Assembly: GCF_900187385.1 (NCBI RefSeq)
Contig: NZ_FYEY01000001.1
Span: forward strand, 744,001 to 808,000
Direction of reading: 5' to 3'
Source of the DNA: Streptomyces sp. 2114.4
Lineage (GTDB): Bacteria; Actinomycetota; Actinomycetes; Streptomycetales; Streptomycetaceae
DNA length: 64,000 bases
Shown: positions 26,656-34,486 of the stretch, in pieces
Position numbering within the stretch: the first letter of the stretch is position 1
Layout of the letters: every line of letters starts with the position of its first letter
Notes under the pieces: model-generated
Database searches by the model: none
The model's input: only the letters and a program-made list of their open reading frames with translations
What the model was told of the DNA's origin: nothing
Position numbers and translations under genes: made by a program

Positions 26656-27051
26656 TCAGGCGCGGTCGATGTGCACGCTGGTGGACTTCACGCGGGCGGT
26701 GGCCTGCATGCCGACCTCCAGGCCCAGTTCCTCCACCGCTTCCCGGGTCAGCAGGGACACCAGGCGGTGCGGACCGGCCTGGATCTCGACCTGGGCGGCG
26801 ACATCGCCGAGCTTGACGGCGGTCACGATGCCCGGGAAGGCGTTGCGCGCGGAGGTGTACGAGGCGTCGTCCTCGCCGGTGCCGGTCTGCGCCACCTCGA
26901 CGGAGAAGGCGGCCAGATCGCGGCCTTCGATGAGGCGGCGGCCGCTGTCGTCACGATGGGTCGCGACCTTGCCGGCGTCCGCCCAGCGGCGGGTGGTGTC
27001 CGGGCTGACGCCCAGCAGCCGCGCCGCCTGGCCGATCGTGTAGGACTGCAT
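26656..27051 (-). CDS. HTH-Mop regulator (ModE-like, with excisionase/MerR-type helix-turn-helix)
   Basis: The 131-residue protein starts at ATG 27051. Residues 1-55 are a MerR/excisionase-type DNA-binding motif ([20 protein letters not shown], then [20 protein letters not shown]). Residues about 65-131 are one Mop (TOBE) oxyanion-binding domain ([20 protein letters not shown] ... [11 protein letters not shown]). A protein of this shape should sense molybdate and regulate the mod genes on its downstream side (143 bp to the modA start, same strand) and perhaps the divergent molbindin. No receiver or membrane domain is present. A decayed copy of its Mop half lies at 27891-28065. Confidence 0.9.
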   Translation of the reverse strand: MQSYTIGQAARLLGVSPDTTRRWADAGKVATHRDDSGRRLIEGRDLAAFSVEVAQTGTGEDDASYTSARNAFPGIVTAVKLGDVAAQVEIQAGPHRLVSLLTREAVEELGLEVGMQATARVKSTSVHIDRA

Positions 27052-27106
27052 GTGCGACAAGGTATGCGGTACCGGCTGGCATTTACAATCCCTTGGGGGA
27101 AGCTCT

Positions 27107-27265
27107 ATGGCAGATGCCAGGCCGGCTGAAGGAAGGAACGAAGGCGGCCCGCCGGCCCGTGCCTGCTCCGGACGACATGTGTAATTCTCCGCGCGTTCCG
27201 CTGTTTCGCCAGGCGCATGCGGACATTTGCCAGGCGCATGCGGGTATTTGCCCGGCATCTGCCAT
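27107..27265. repeat. Direct and inverted repeats in the regulator-molbindin control region
   Basis: GCCAGGCGCATGCGGACATTT (27208-27228) is followed head-to-tail by a copy with two changes (27229-27249), then by a partial third copy from 27250. In addition, ATGGCAGATGC (27107-27117) is the perfect inverted repeat of GCATCTGCCAT (27255-27265). All lie in the 317 bp between the divergent HTH-Mop regulator and the tandem-Mop gene, so they are candidate binding sites for that regulator. Confidence 0.6.
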
Positions 27266-27368
27266 GCACGCCCGGACTGCGGCGCGTTGTGTGGTTAGGG
27301 TGCAGATGTCAGAGCAGGGAAAACGCGACATTCCACCTTTCGCTTTCCACTCCCCCGGTGAGGCATCC

Positions 27369-27788
27369 ATGAGCCTGAGCATCCGTAACCAGCTTTCCGG
27401 CACCGTTCTCTCCGTCACCCCCGGCGAGGTCATGGCAACCGTCAAGGTGCGTCTGGACGGCGGCCAGCAGATGACCGCGGCGATCACCCTGGAGGCGGTG
27501 AAGGAGCTGGGCATCGAGGAGGGCTCCACGGTGCTCACACTGATCAAGTCCACCGAGGTCGCGCTCGCGACCGGCACGGTGAACGGTCTGAGCATCCGTA
27601 ACCGGATCCCCGGCACCGTCACCCATGTCGCCACCGGCGGCGCGATGGCGGGCGTCAAGGTCGCCGTCGCGGGCGGGGAGCTGACCGCCGCGATCACCAG
27701 GGACGCGGCCGAGGATCTGGGCCTGGCCGCCGGTGCCGAGGTCACAGCGCTGGTCAAGTCGACCGAGGTCGCGCTCGCCGCGGTCTGA
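27369..27788 (+). CDS. Tandem-Mop molybdate-binding protein (molbindin)
   Basis: The 139-residue cytoplasmic protein starts at ATG 27369 after GGTGAGG. It consists of two Mop domains and nothing else. The first (about 2-67) runs from SLSIRNQLSGTVLSVTPGEV to IKSTEVALAT; the second (about 73-139) from LSIRNRIPGTVTHVATGGAM to VKSTEVALAAV. Proteins of this kind assemble into small oligomers that store or buffer molybdate. The gene is divergent from the HTH-Mop regulator and faces a strong terminator. Confidence 0.93.
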   Translation: MSLSIRNQLSGTVLSVTPGEVMATVKVRLDGGQQMTAAITLEAVKELGIEEGSTVLTLIKSTEVALATGTVNGLSIRNRIPGTVTHVATGGAMAGVKVAVAGGELTAAITRDAAEDLGLAAGAEVTALVKSTEVALAAV

Positions 27789-27799
27789 CCGCGGACCCG

Positions 27800-27830
27800 C
27801 CGAAGTCCCCTGCGGCGCGGGGGACTTCGG
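27800..27830 (+). terminator. Strong terminator after the molbindin gene
   Basis: CCGAAGTCCCC (27800-27810) pairs perfectly with GGGGACTTCGG (27820-27830) around a 9-nt loop, 12 bp after the stop codon. Confidence 0.85.
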
Positions 27831-27890
27831 CCCCTTGGCCGACGGTGGAGCGGCGGGCGGCGGAAGGACCGCTCCACTGCGCTCGCCCGC

Positions 27891-28065
27891 TCGATCGCGG
27901 TGCACATCGGTGGACTTCACCCGAGCGTGGCCCGCACCCCCACCTCGGTCCCCAGTTCCTCGACGGCCTCCCGGCTCACCACTGACACCAGCCGGTGCGG
28001 GCCGGACTGGATCTCGACCTGGGCGATCACCTCGTCGACGGTCACCTTGGTGACACGCTTGCGGC
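27891..28065 (-). pseudogene. Decayed Mop-domain fragment, relic of the HTH-Mop regulator
   Basis: The minus strand encodes QVEIQSGPHRLVS and [16 protein letters not shown], clearly homologous to [13 protein letters not shown] and [16 protein letters not shown] in the regulator at 26656. A one-base loss then shifts the frame at VRAT, and the tail VKSTDVHRDRA (intact copy: [11 protein letters not shown]) continues in another frame. Nothing equivalent to the helix-turn-helix half is present. It looks like the remnant of a duplicated or translocated regulator gene. Confidence 0.7.
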
Positions 28066-28489
28066 TGCCGCATTCCGCACACGTACTGAAGGGGACCGAC
28101 GCCCGCCAAACGGGTCACACCCCCTTGAGCTTGCGCGCCCCGGACCCGGCCTGAGCGAAGTCCTCATCGCCGTCCACGGGCGCCCCGGCACCACCGCGGC
28201 TCCCGGCAGCGCCACGGCGGGCACCCGCTCCGCGCCGTGCATCCGAACAGAGCAGTCCGATCCCCCATCGGTGCGGCCCCCGGCACCCTTGGAGCCCCGC
28301 CCCCTGCGCCCGTCTGCCGCGTCGGCAGAAACGCCATCATCCAGGCATCACACGGCAGTTGCGGATCACGAGGCCGGTCGCGAGGCATTCGACATCACCC
28401 GAAGAGTGGCCGTTTGTCAGATTTTTCCCCTTGCGGCGCAAATATGCCGATGTGAATCTGGGATCCCATTCGTCGAAGGAGTTGATCGC
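28066..28489 (+). other. Leader region of the 61-residue-peptide operon
   Basis: About 420 bp without a convincing gene. Local AT content rises towards the right, with TTGTCA at 28414-28419 (a plausible -35) and GCAAATATGCC at 28438-28448. The ribosome site GAAGGAG lies at 28475-28481, eight bases before the peptide ATG. The left part carries only short low-complexity frames. Confidence 0.4.
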
Positions 28490-28675
28490 ATGGTTACGGA
28501 TCGCACAGCGCCGGTCGAGACGGCCGCCCTGGCCGCCGAGGTCGAGGGACTGCTCGAACCCGCCGAGGCCGACGGTGTCTTCCGCGATACCCGCGAGTGC
28601 GGAGGGGCGCTGCTGCTGGCCGCGCTGCTTCTGATCTCGCCGCCCACCCCCCGGCCCAAGACCGACGTTCGCTGA
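28490..28675 (+). CDS. 61-residue peptide, possible precursor, first gene of an unknown operon
   Basis: ATG 28490 has a near-perfect ribosome site (GAAGGAG) eight bases upstream. The peptide begins MVTDRTAPVETAALAAEVEG, has an acidic middle (EPAEADGVFRDTRE), then CGGALLLAALLLISPPTPRP and a basic end KTDVR. The single Cys before GG and the hydrophobic run could mark a core or a membrane insertion. I do not recognise a family. It sits 16 bp before the next gene, in a run of five genes joined by short gaps or overlaps, so a peptide-modification system is one possibility and a small membrane subunit another. Confidence 0.7.
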   Translation: MVTDRTAPVETAALAAEVEGLLEPAEADGVFRDTRECGGALLLAALLLISPPTPRPKTDVR

Positions 28676-28691
28676 GGCTGAGGGGAAAGCG

Positions 28692-29402
28692 TTGGCTGAA
28701 CAGACGCCGGGAGCAGTCCCGCTGAGCGCTGTGATCGCCGATGCCGCAACCGGGGTCGCCCTCGCCCTGCGGGGCGAGGGCGACCCTTATGCGTTGTCGG
28801 CCGTTCTGCGGCAGAGCGATGCGCTGGCTCCGGCCGCCCTCCGGGTGCTCGGCGCCGATGCGCTCGCGCCGTACGCAATGGACCATCCCGCGCATCCCGC
28901 GGCGCCCGTCGGCGGGGACGACGCCGAGGTCGTCCGGCAGGCGCTCTCGGCCTATCCACCGGGCACGGATGCCTCGGACGTGTCGGTGTGGACCTACCGG
29001 GGCCTGGTCGAGGCCTCGCACGCGTTTCTGTCCGCAGGCGCACAGCACTGGCCGCCGCCGCCCGAGGCCGCGGCCGGCTGGGTCGAAGCCGACCCTTGGC
29101 CGAAGCTTGCGCATCGCGTGTCACAGCTCGCCGCGCTCGCGCTGCCCGGGCTGGCGCCCGGTCTCGCCGAGCAGCTGGCGGCACGCACCGACGATCTGGC
29201 CCGTGGTTTCGTCCGGGCGGTCCGCCGCCGGGACTGGCTGCAGGCGGCCGGTCTGGGCCGCTGGCTGTCCCGGCTGCCCGACGTACCGCATACCCTGGGA
29301 CTCGACAGCGGGCTGGCGTTCGTCCGTCACATGGGTGGCGACGACCCCCGGGTGACGCTGCACATCGTCGCCGCCCAGCGTTTCTACGGGCGGGGTTGGT
29401 GA
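28692..29402 (+). CDS. Uncharacterised 236-residue protein
   Basis: It starts at TTG 28692 after GAGGGGAAAG. The protein is Ala/Leu-rich, soluble by appearance, with no signal peptide. Segments include YALSAVLRQSDALAPAALRV, GWVEADPWPKLAHRVSQLA and LVEASHAFLSAGAQHWPPP, and the C-terminus ends HIVAAQRFYGRGW. No known domain is recognised. Its TGA overlaps the GTG of the next gene (29399-29402), which indicates translational coupling and shared function. Confidence 0.75.
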   Translation: MAEQTPGAVPLSAVIADAATGVALALRGEGDPYALSAVLRQSDALAPAALRVLGADALAPYAMDHPAHPAAPVGGDDAEVVRQALSAYPPGTDASDVSVWTYRGLVEASHAFLSAGAQHWPPPPEAAAGWVEADPWPKLAHRVSQLAALALPGLAPGLAEQLAARTDDLARGFVRAVRRRDWLQAAGLGRWLSRLPDVPHTLGLDSGLAFVRHMGGDDPRVTLHIVAAQRFYGRGW

Positions 29403-30382
29403 GCGGCGGCCGGGGCGACCCCGGGCTGCTGGACCGGTTGGTCCACGGCAGCCTGGGGTGGCTGGACGCGGCACGCGACCACTTCCGGCTGCCCCCGAAC
29501 GTCACCACGGACGCCGACCCCAACCTGACCCTCAAACCGCTGGGTGAGCTGGCCGAACTGACCCAGCTGATCGGCGTGCTGCACCCGTGTGACGAGATCC
29601 GGCAGACCGCCCGCGGGCTGTTCGCGTTCGCCTGGAACGAGACCCGCGACGGCGAGCTGTTCGCCGAGCTGATCCGCGGTGAGCCGTTCGCCACCTATCC
29701 GGTCGAGCTGTACGGCGTGTTCGCCCAGGCCGGGCTGCGCCATGCCGAGGCCGACAAGCTGGTGGACCTCACGACCCGGCTGCGGGGCTGGCGGGTGGCC
29801 CGCGAGGATCACACCCGGACGCTCGGTGTGCTCAACGCGGAGCGGCGGATCGGGCTGCGCCAGCACGCCGACTTCGGCGCCGTCCTGGCCCTGACCGGCC
29901 TCGGCGGGCTGCCGGAGCCCTGGGCGCTGGACCGCAAGGCGGCGTACGGCGTGACCCATGACGTCTTCCACCTCACCGACTGGGGGCGCAACCGGCAGCG
30001 GCTCTCCCCCGAGCTCGCCGGCTATCTGCGGCTGTGGCTCCCCTCCTGGCTGGAGAACTGGCTGGAGGAGCAGCTGTGGGACCTGGCCGGCGAGTTGCTG
30101 GCCGTGACGGCCTGTCTGCCGCAGGCCCCGTACCCCGCACAGGCCTGGCAGCGGCTGGCCGGCGCCCGGGCGGCCGACGGCAGCGTGCCCGAGATCGGCG
30201 CCGCGCCGCCCGCCGCCGACCGGGCCGGGGCGTTCACGGCCTGCTATCACTCCACCCTGGTGACCGCGTTCGCCGCCACCCTCGCCCGTATCGCCTCCGA
30301 CGAGGCCGAGGCCGGGCCGCCGGCCGGGGATACGGCGATGGCGGGCGGGCGGACCTCCTGCGAAAGCGAGAGCACCCCATGA
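29399..30382 (+). CDS. Uncharacterised paralogue A of a HFRL/FHLT protein pair
   Basis: The 327-residue protein starts at GTG 29399 overlapping the preceding stop. Conserved-looking blocks are GWLDAARDHFRLPPNV near residue 18, LTLKPLGELAELTQLIGVLH, RTLGVLNAERRIGL near 142, GVTHDVFHLTDWGRN near 185 and LWDLAGELLAVTACLP near 230. The same blocks, in the same order, occur in the next gene, so the two are ancient duplicates and could form a heterodimer. The H-x3-H in THDVFHLTDW may bind a metal. I associate this pattern with an actinobacterial DUF (DUF6895-like), but that label is from memory. No biochemical function is known to me. Confidence 0.75.
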   Translation: MSGGRGDPGLLDRLVHGSLGWLDAARDHFRLPPNVTTDADPNLTLKPLGELAELTQLIGVLHPCDEIRQTARGLFAFAWNETRDGELFAELIRGEPFATYPVELYGVFAQAGLRHAEADKLVDLTTRLRGWRVAREDHTRTLGVLNAERRIGLRQHADFGAVLALTGLGGLPEPWALDRKAAYGVTHDVFHLTDWGRNRQRLSPELAGYLRLWLPSWLENWLEEQLWDLAGELLAVTACLPQAPYPAQAWQRLAGARAADGSVPEIGAAPPAADRAGAFTACYHSTLVTAFAATLARIASDEAEAGPPAGDTAMAGGRTSCESESTP

Positions 30383-31302
30383 CCGTGACGGCCGCATCCC
30401 CCGCCTTGCTGCACGGTGTCGGCGACCGGGCCCTGACCTGGCTCGACGATCACCGTGAGCACTTCCGGCTGACCCCTGACGACTTCGCCGGCAACGGTGC
30501 GGTCGTCGAACGGCTCAAGCCCATCGGGGAGCTGGCGCTCAATATGCAGGTGCTGTTCCGGGAGGGCGTGGCCGGCTCCCGGCAGAAGGAACGGGCCGGG
30601 AAGCTGCTGGACTTCGCCTGGCGGGAGCTGCTGGACGGCGGCAATGTGCTGGCCCGGCTGCAGCACGACGAGCCGCTGTCCCCCGTGCCGCTGGAGGTCT
30701 ATGCGACCTTCCACGAGCTCGGCCACCGCCACCCGGGGCTGGAGGCCGCGCTGGCGGTCTGCCGGCGCACCGCCACCTGGACGGCGCTGGAGATGATGCC
30801 CAACCGGCGGCTCGGCGTGCTCAACGCGGAGCGCAAGCTCGGCCTGCCGCCCAGCAGCGACTTCGACCAGGCCGTGGACCGCACCTGGCTGGGGCGGCTG
30901 CCCGAGCCGTGGACGGTCCAGCTGCACATCGCCTACGACCTCACCCACACCGTCTTCCACCTCACCAACTGGGGCGAGGCGCCCGAGCGCATCCCGCCGG
31001 CCCTCGCCGACTACCTCGCGCGGTACCTGCCCGCCTGGTCGGAGGACTGGGCGGACCTCGAACACTGGGATCTGCTCGGCGAACTCCTGGTCGTCGACGC
31101 CTGCCTGCCGCGGCCCACCCTGGAAGCGGACCTGTGGGAGCGGTACGCGGCGGCCCAGTCGCCCAGCGGCGCGATGCCCATCCAGCGCGGGATGCCGGAG
31201 GGTGACCCGGCGCGGGTCTTCGACCTGGTCCATCACCCCACCCTGGTGGCCGCGTTCGCCTCGGCGATGGCCACCTCCCGGGCCCTGTCCGCCGTCGGAT
31301 GA
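30379..31302 (+). CDS. Uncharacterised paralogue B of a HFRL/FHLT protein pair
   Basis: The 307-residue protein starts at ATG 30379 overlapping the preceding stop (ATGA). Blocks shared with paralogue A are TWLDDHREHFRLTPDDF, ERLKPIGELALNMQVLFREG, RRLGVLNAERKLGL, DLTHTVFHLTNWGEA and HWDLLGELLVVDACLP. The His pair in THTVFHLTNWG is kept, while D has become N next to W. Its stop overlaps the start of the serine hydrolase frame (31299-31302). Two coupled divergent paralogues usually mean two subunits or sequential steps. Confidence 0.75.
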   Translation: MTVTAASPALLHGVGDRALTWLDDHREHFRLTPDDFAGNGAVVERLKPIGELALNMQVLFREGVAGSRQKERAGKLLDFAWRELLDGGNVLARLQHDEPLSPVPLEVYATFHELGHRHPGLEAALAVCRRTATWTALEMMPNRRLGVLNAERKLGLPPSSDFDQAVDRTWLGRLPEPWTVQLHIAYDLTHTVFHLTNWGEAPERIPPALADYLARYLPAWSEDWADLEHWDLLGELLVVDACLPRPTLEADLWERYAAAQSPSGAMPIQRGMPEGDPARVFDLVHHPTLVAAFASAMATSRALSAVG

Positions 31303-32338
31303 CCCCCGCCGGCCCCGGACCGGCGCTCGGTGACCGCCTCGCGGACGCGGTCACCGAGATCGACGCGCCGGACGTCGTGCTGGCGGTGACCCGCCACGGC
31401 CGCCGGACCGTGATGACCGGCGGCTCGGCGCTGGCGCCGCCCACCCCCGCCATGCGCTGCGCTACGAACTGGGGTCGCTGTCCAAGACGTTCACCGTGCT
31501 GCTGCTCGCGGCGCTGGCCGGGGACGGCGTGCTGTCCCCGGCCGACCGGCTCGTGGACCGCCTGCCCGAGCTGCCCCTGCCGCACCCGCACTCGCGCCGG
31601 ATCACCCTGTGGCATCTGGCCACCCACACCTCCGGGCTGCCCCGGATCCCCCCGGACCTGATCGTCGGCGCGCTGGTGCACCCGTACGCCAACGGCTACG
31701 CCCGCTACGACACCGAGCGGCTGCTGCGCATCTTCGCCCGCACCCGGCCGCGGCACCGTCCCGGCACCCGCTGGCGCTACTCCAACTTCGGGCTGGCGCT
31801 GCTGGGTCCGGCCATGTCCGGTGCCGCGGGCGCCGGTTACCCCGCCCTGCTCGCCGAGCGGGTGCTGCGCCCCCTCGGGCTGACGGAGACCACGCTGGGC
31901 CCCGGCACCACCGGCACCGACGCCGTCGGCCACCGTACGAACGGGGTGACGCCGGTGGGCAGCGCCGACATGGGCGCCTTCGTCGCCGCCGGGTCGGTCC
32001 GTGCCACCCCCGGCGACCTGCTCACCTACCTCGAAGCGCACCTCTCCCCGGACGGCACGCCGCTGGCCGGGCCCCTGCGCGAGGTCCAGGTGCCGCTGCT
32101 GCGCCGCGGCTGGCGCAAGCGCCACACCCACACCCTGACGTGGTATCAGCATCCGGCCCCGCAGGGGCCGTTGCTCTTCCACGTCGGGGCCACCTTCGGC
32201 CAGCAGGCGTTCCTGGGCTATCACCCGGCGTCGCACACCGGCCTGGTCGCACTCGCCACCCGCCGCGGCCGCACCTGCGGGATGATCAGCACCGCCTACG
32301 AGCTGCTGTACGCGCTGGCCGGCGATCCCTCCGCCTGA
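31299..32338 (+). pseudogene. Serine beta-lactamase-like hydrolase, frameshifted near its N-terminus
   Basis: ATG 31299 is coupled to the previous stop and encodes MTPAGPGPALGDRLADAVTE up to SALAPPTPA. The family's catalytic part, however, is in another frame from about 31448: RYELGSLSKTFTVLLLA with the S-x-x-K nucleophile, TLWHLATHTSGLP, RYSNFGLALLG (the YxN-type motif) and HVGATFGQQAFLGYHP. The switch falls in CCCACCCCCGCC (31440-31451) and equals the loss of one C in a five-C run. It may be a real disabling mutation, a sequence error, or -1 slippage on CCC. If intact it would be a class C/penicillin-binding-protein-like serine hydrolase or peptidase of about 346 residues. Confidence 0.7.
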
Positions 32339-32361
32339 GGCAAGCGGGTGCGGGCCGCCGG

Positions 32362-34392
32362 TCACAGCTCGCCCGCCAGGATCCGGGCGAGCGAGGCCTG
32401 GGGCCGCTCCTCGCTGGCCCGGTGGAAGAGGTCCGCGTACGCCTGGTCGCCGATCGCCGCGCGGGCCCGCCGCTCGCACTCCTCGCGTACCGCACGCAGC
32501 TCGGGGGTGCCGCGCTGCGGATGCCCGACGGTCCGCCAGAGGGCCTGGCCACTGCCGTAGACACGGGCGGCGGCCGCACCGTGGCCCTGGGCCGCCACCG
32601 CGGCCGCGAGCAGGTCCAGGCCGAGCGCGATACCGAACTTGTCGCCGATGCCCGCTTTGGCCGCGAGCATCGACCGGGCGTGGTCCGCCGATTCCTCCGG
32701 CCGGCCCTGGAACAGCGAGATCAGCGAGAGCTGGTAGTCGATGTAGGAGCGGGTCCAGTATTCGCCGCGCTGCACACACCCGCGGCGCAGTGCGCCCGCC
32801 GCGGCACGGGCCTCGGTGAGCCTGCCCAGGCCGGTCAGCGCGAAGAGCTGTACGAGGTGGCAGCGCAGCCGTCCGGGAGAGTCGAAGGGGGTGCACCGCG
32901 CGGGGCCGAGCGCCTGTTCCACGACGGAGTGCGCGGACATCGGGCGGCCCGCCATCAGATGGGTGAGACCGGCGAGGTAGCCCGCCTGGAGCTGCGCCTC
33001 CGCATCGTCACCCGCCCGTGCCGCGCGTGCGCACTGAAGGCCCAGGTCGTCGGCGAGCGTCAGATCGCCCTGCAGCAGTACTGCCACGCCGAGCGCCCAC
33101 AGCGCCCGGGTGCGTGCCGGGCCCGGCCCCTGGTGGGCGGCCAGGGCGCGGGCCACATAGTCCCGGGCCTCGTGGAGGTGGCCGCAGCAGCTCCAGAAGA
33201 AGCCGATCGACGCGCTGAGGTCCTGGGCCCGTTCCGGGTCGGTGGCCAGCAGGTGGTCCAGTGCGGTGCACAGGTCGACATGGGCCTCGGCGACCCTGCC
33301 GTACCAGCCGACTTGTTCGGGGCCCAGCCAGCCGCGTTCGGCGCGGCGGCCGAAGGAGGCGAAGTGCGCGGCGTGCCGGTCCGCCAGTGCCGTCGTCTCG
33401 TCCAGTTCGGCCAGCCACATCCGGCCGTACTCGCGCAGCGTGTCGAGCATGCGGTAGCGCGGGCCCTCGCGGGTGAGCACCGACTTGGCGGCCAGTGCCT
33501 CCAGTGTGGTGCGCACCTGTGCGGCGGCGAGCGGTCCGCCGGCGCACACGGCGCTCGCGGACTCCTCGTCGAAGGTGCCACGGAAGACGGACAGCCGGGC
33601 CCACAGCAGCCGTTCCAGCGGTGCGCACAGTTCATGACTCCAGCCGATGGCGCAGCGCAGCGTCCGGTGTCGTGGCAGCCGCACCGGTCCGTGACCGTCG
33701 AGGGTGTCGAGACGGGAGGTGAGCCGCTCGGCGATCTGCTCGACGGAGCTGCTCGCCAGCTGGGCGCCCGCCAGCTCCAGGGCCAGCGGGATGCCTTCGA
33801 GGCGGCGGCAGATGACGGCGGCGGCCGTCGCGTGCGGGGGTGCGGTCAGCCGCAGTCCGGGGGCCGCGGCGGTGGCGCGTGCGGTGAACAGGGCCAGTGC
33901 GTCGTTGTCGCCCGTGCAGGGCAGCGGGCCGATCTCGGTGGTCCCTTCGCCGACGAGGCCCAGCGGCTGCCGGCTGGTGGCCAGCACGGTCACCCCAGGG
34001 GCGGCGGTCAGCAGGTCCGCGAGCAGGTCGCGGCAGGCGTCGACGAGGTGTTCGCAGGAGTCCAGCACCAGCAGCAGCCGTTTGCGGGCGAGCCCTTCGC
34101 ACAGCACCGCCACCGGCGTCCGCGCCGTGTGGTCGGCCAGCCCGACGGCATCGCAGACGCTGGCCACCAGCCGTCCCGCGCCGTGCAGGGGCCACAGATC
34201 CGCCCAGCAGACCCCGTCGGGATACCGTGCCGCCGCCGCGCGCGCGGCCCGCATCGCGATCCGGGTCTTGCCCACACCGCCGGGGCCGGTCAGGGTGATC
34301 AGCCGGTGCTCCGTCAACTCGTCGTCGATCCGGCGCAGTTCGGCTCGCCGGCCGATGAAACTGGTCGGCTCCTCGGGAATGTTGCTCGCCAC
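32362..34392 (-). CDS. AfsR/NB-ARC-like regulatory NTPase with TPR-like C-terminus
   Basis: The 676-residue cytoplasmic protein begins at GTG 34392 with PEEPTSFIGRRAELRRIDDE. The P-loop TGPGGVGKTRIA is near residue 35, and the Walker B-type LLLVLDSCEHLVDACRDLL is followed by sensor-1-type VTVLATSRQPLGL; the GxP module LEGIPLALELAGAQLA is near 220. The C-terminal half is helical repeats. No SARP/BTAD domain at the N-terminus and no LuxR helix-turn-helix at the C-terminus are present, unlike full AfsR or LuxR-ATPase regulators. It is convergent with the 61-residue-peptide operon, 23 bp away, and is a candidate controller. Confidence 0.88.
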   Translation of the reverse strand: MASNIPEEPTSFIGRRAELRRIDDELTEHRLITLTGPGGVGKTRIAMRAARAAAARYPDGVCWADLWPLHGAGRLVASVCDAVGLADHTARTPVAVLCEGLARKRLLLVLDSCEHLVDACRDLLADLLTAAPGVTVLATSRQPLGLVGEGTTEIGPLPCTGDNDALALFTARATAAAPGLRLTAPPHATAAAVICRRLEGIPLALELAGAQLASSSVEQIAERLTSRLDTLDGHGPVRLPRHRTLRCAIGWSHELCAPLERLLWARLSVFRGTFDEESASAVCAGGPLAAAQVRTTLEALAAKSVLTREGPRYRMLDTLREYGRMWLAELDETTALADRHAAHFASFGRRAERGWLGPEQVGWYGRVAEAHVDLCTALDHLLATDPERAQDLSASIGFFWSCCGHLHEARDYVARALAAHQGPGPARTRALWALGVAVLLQGDLTLADDLGLQCARAARAGDDAEAQLQAGYLAGLTHLMAGRPMSAHSVVEQALGPARCTPFDSPGRLRCHLVQLFALTGLGRLTEARAAAGALRRGCVQRGEYWTRSYIDYQLSLISLFQGRPEESADHARSMLAAKAGIGDKFGIALGLDLLAAAVAAQGHGAAAARVYGSGQALWRTVGHPQRGTPELRAVREECERRARAAIGDQAYADLFHRASEERPQASLARILAGEL

Positions 34393-34486
34393 CGGGCCAG
34401 TTTGCCCCAGTCGCGGCGCCGGCCGGAGTCCCGTGCGGCGGTCGGGGGCACGAGGTTGACGGCCGCCGGCCGGACGGCGGTCCTCG

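Noticed and set aside
31440..31451. Classical programmed -1 frameshift site
   Set aside because: No X-XXY-YYZ heptamer in the reading frame; only single-tRNA slippage on CCC is possible, so a mutation or sequence error is more likely.
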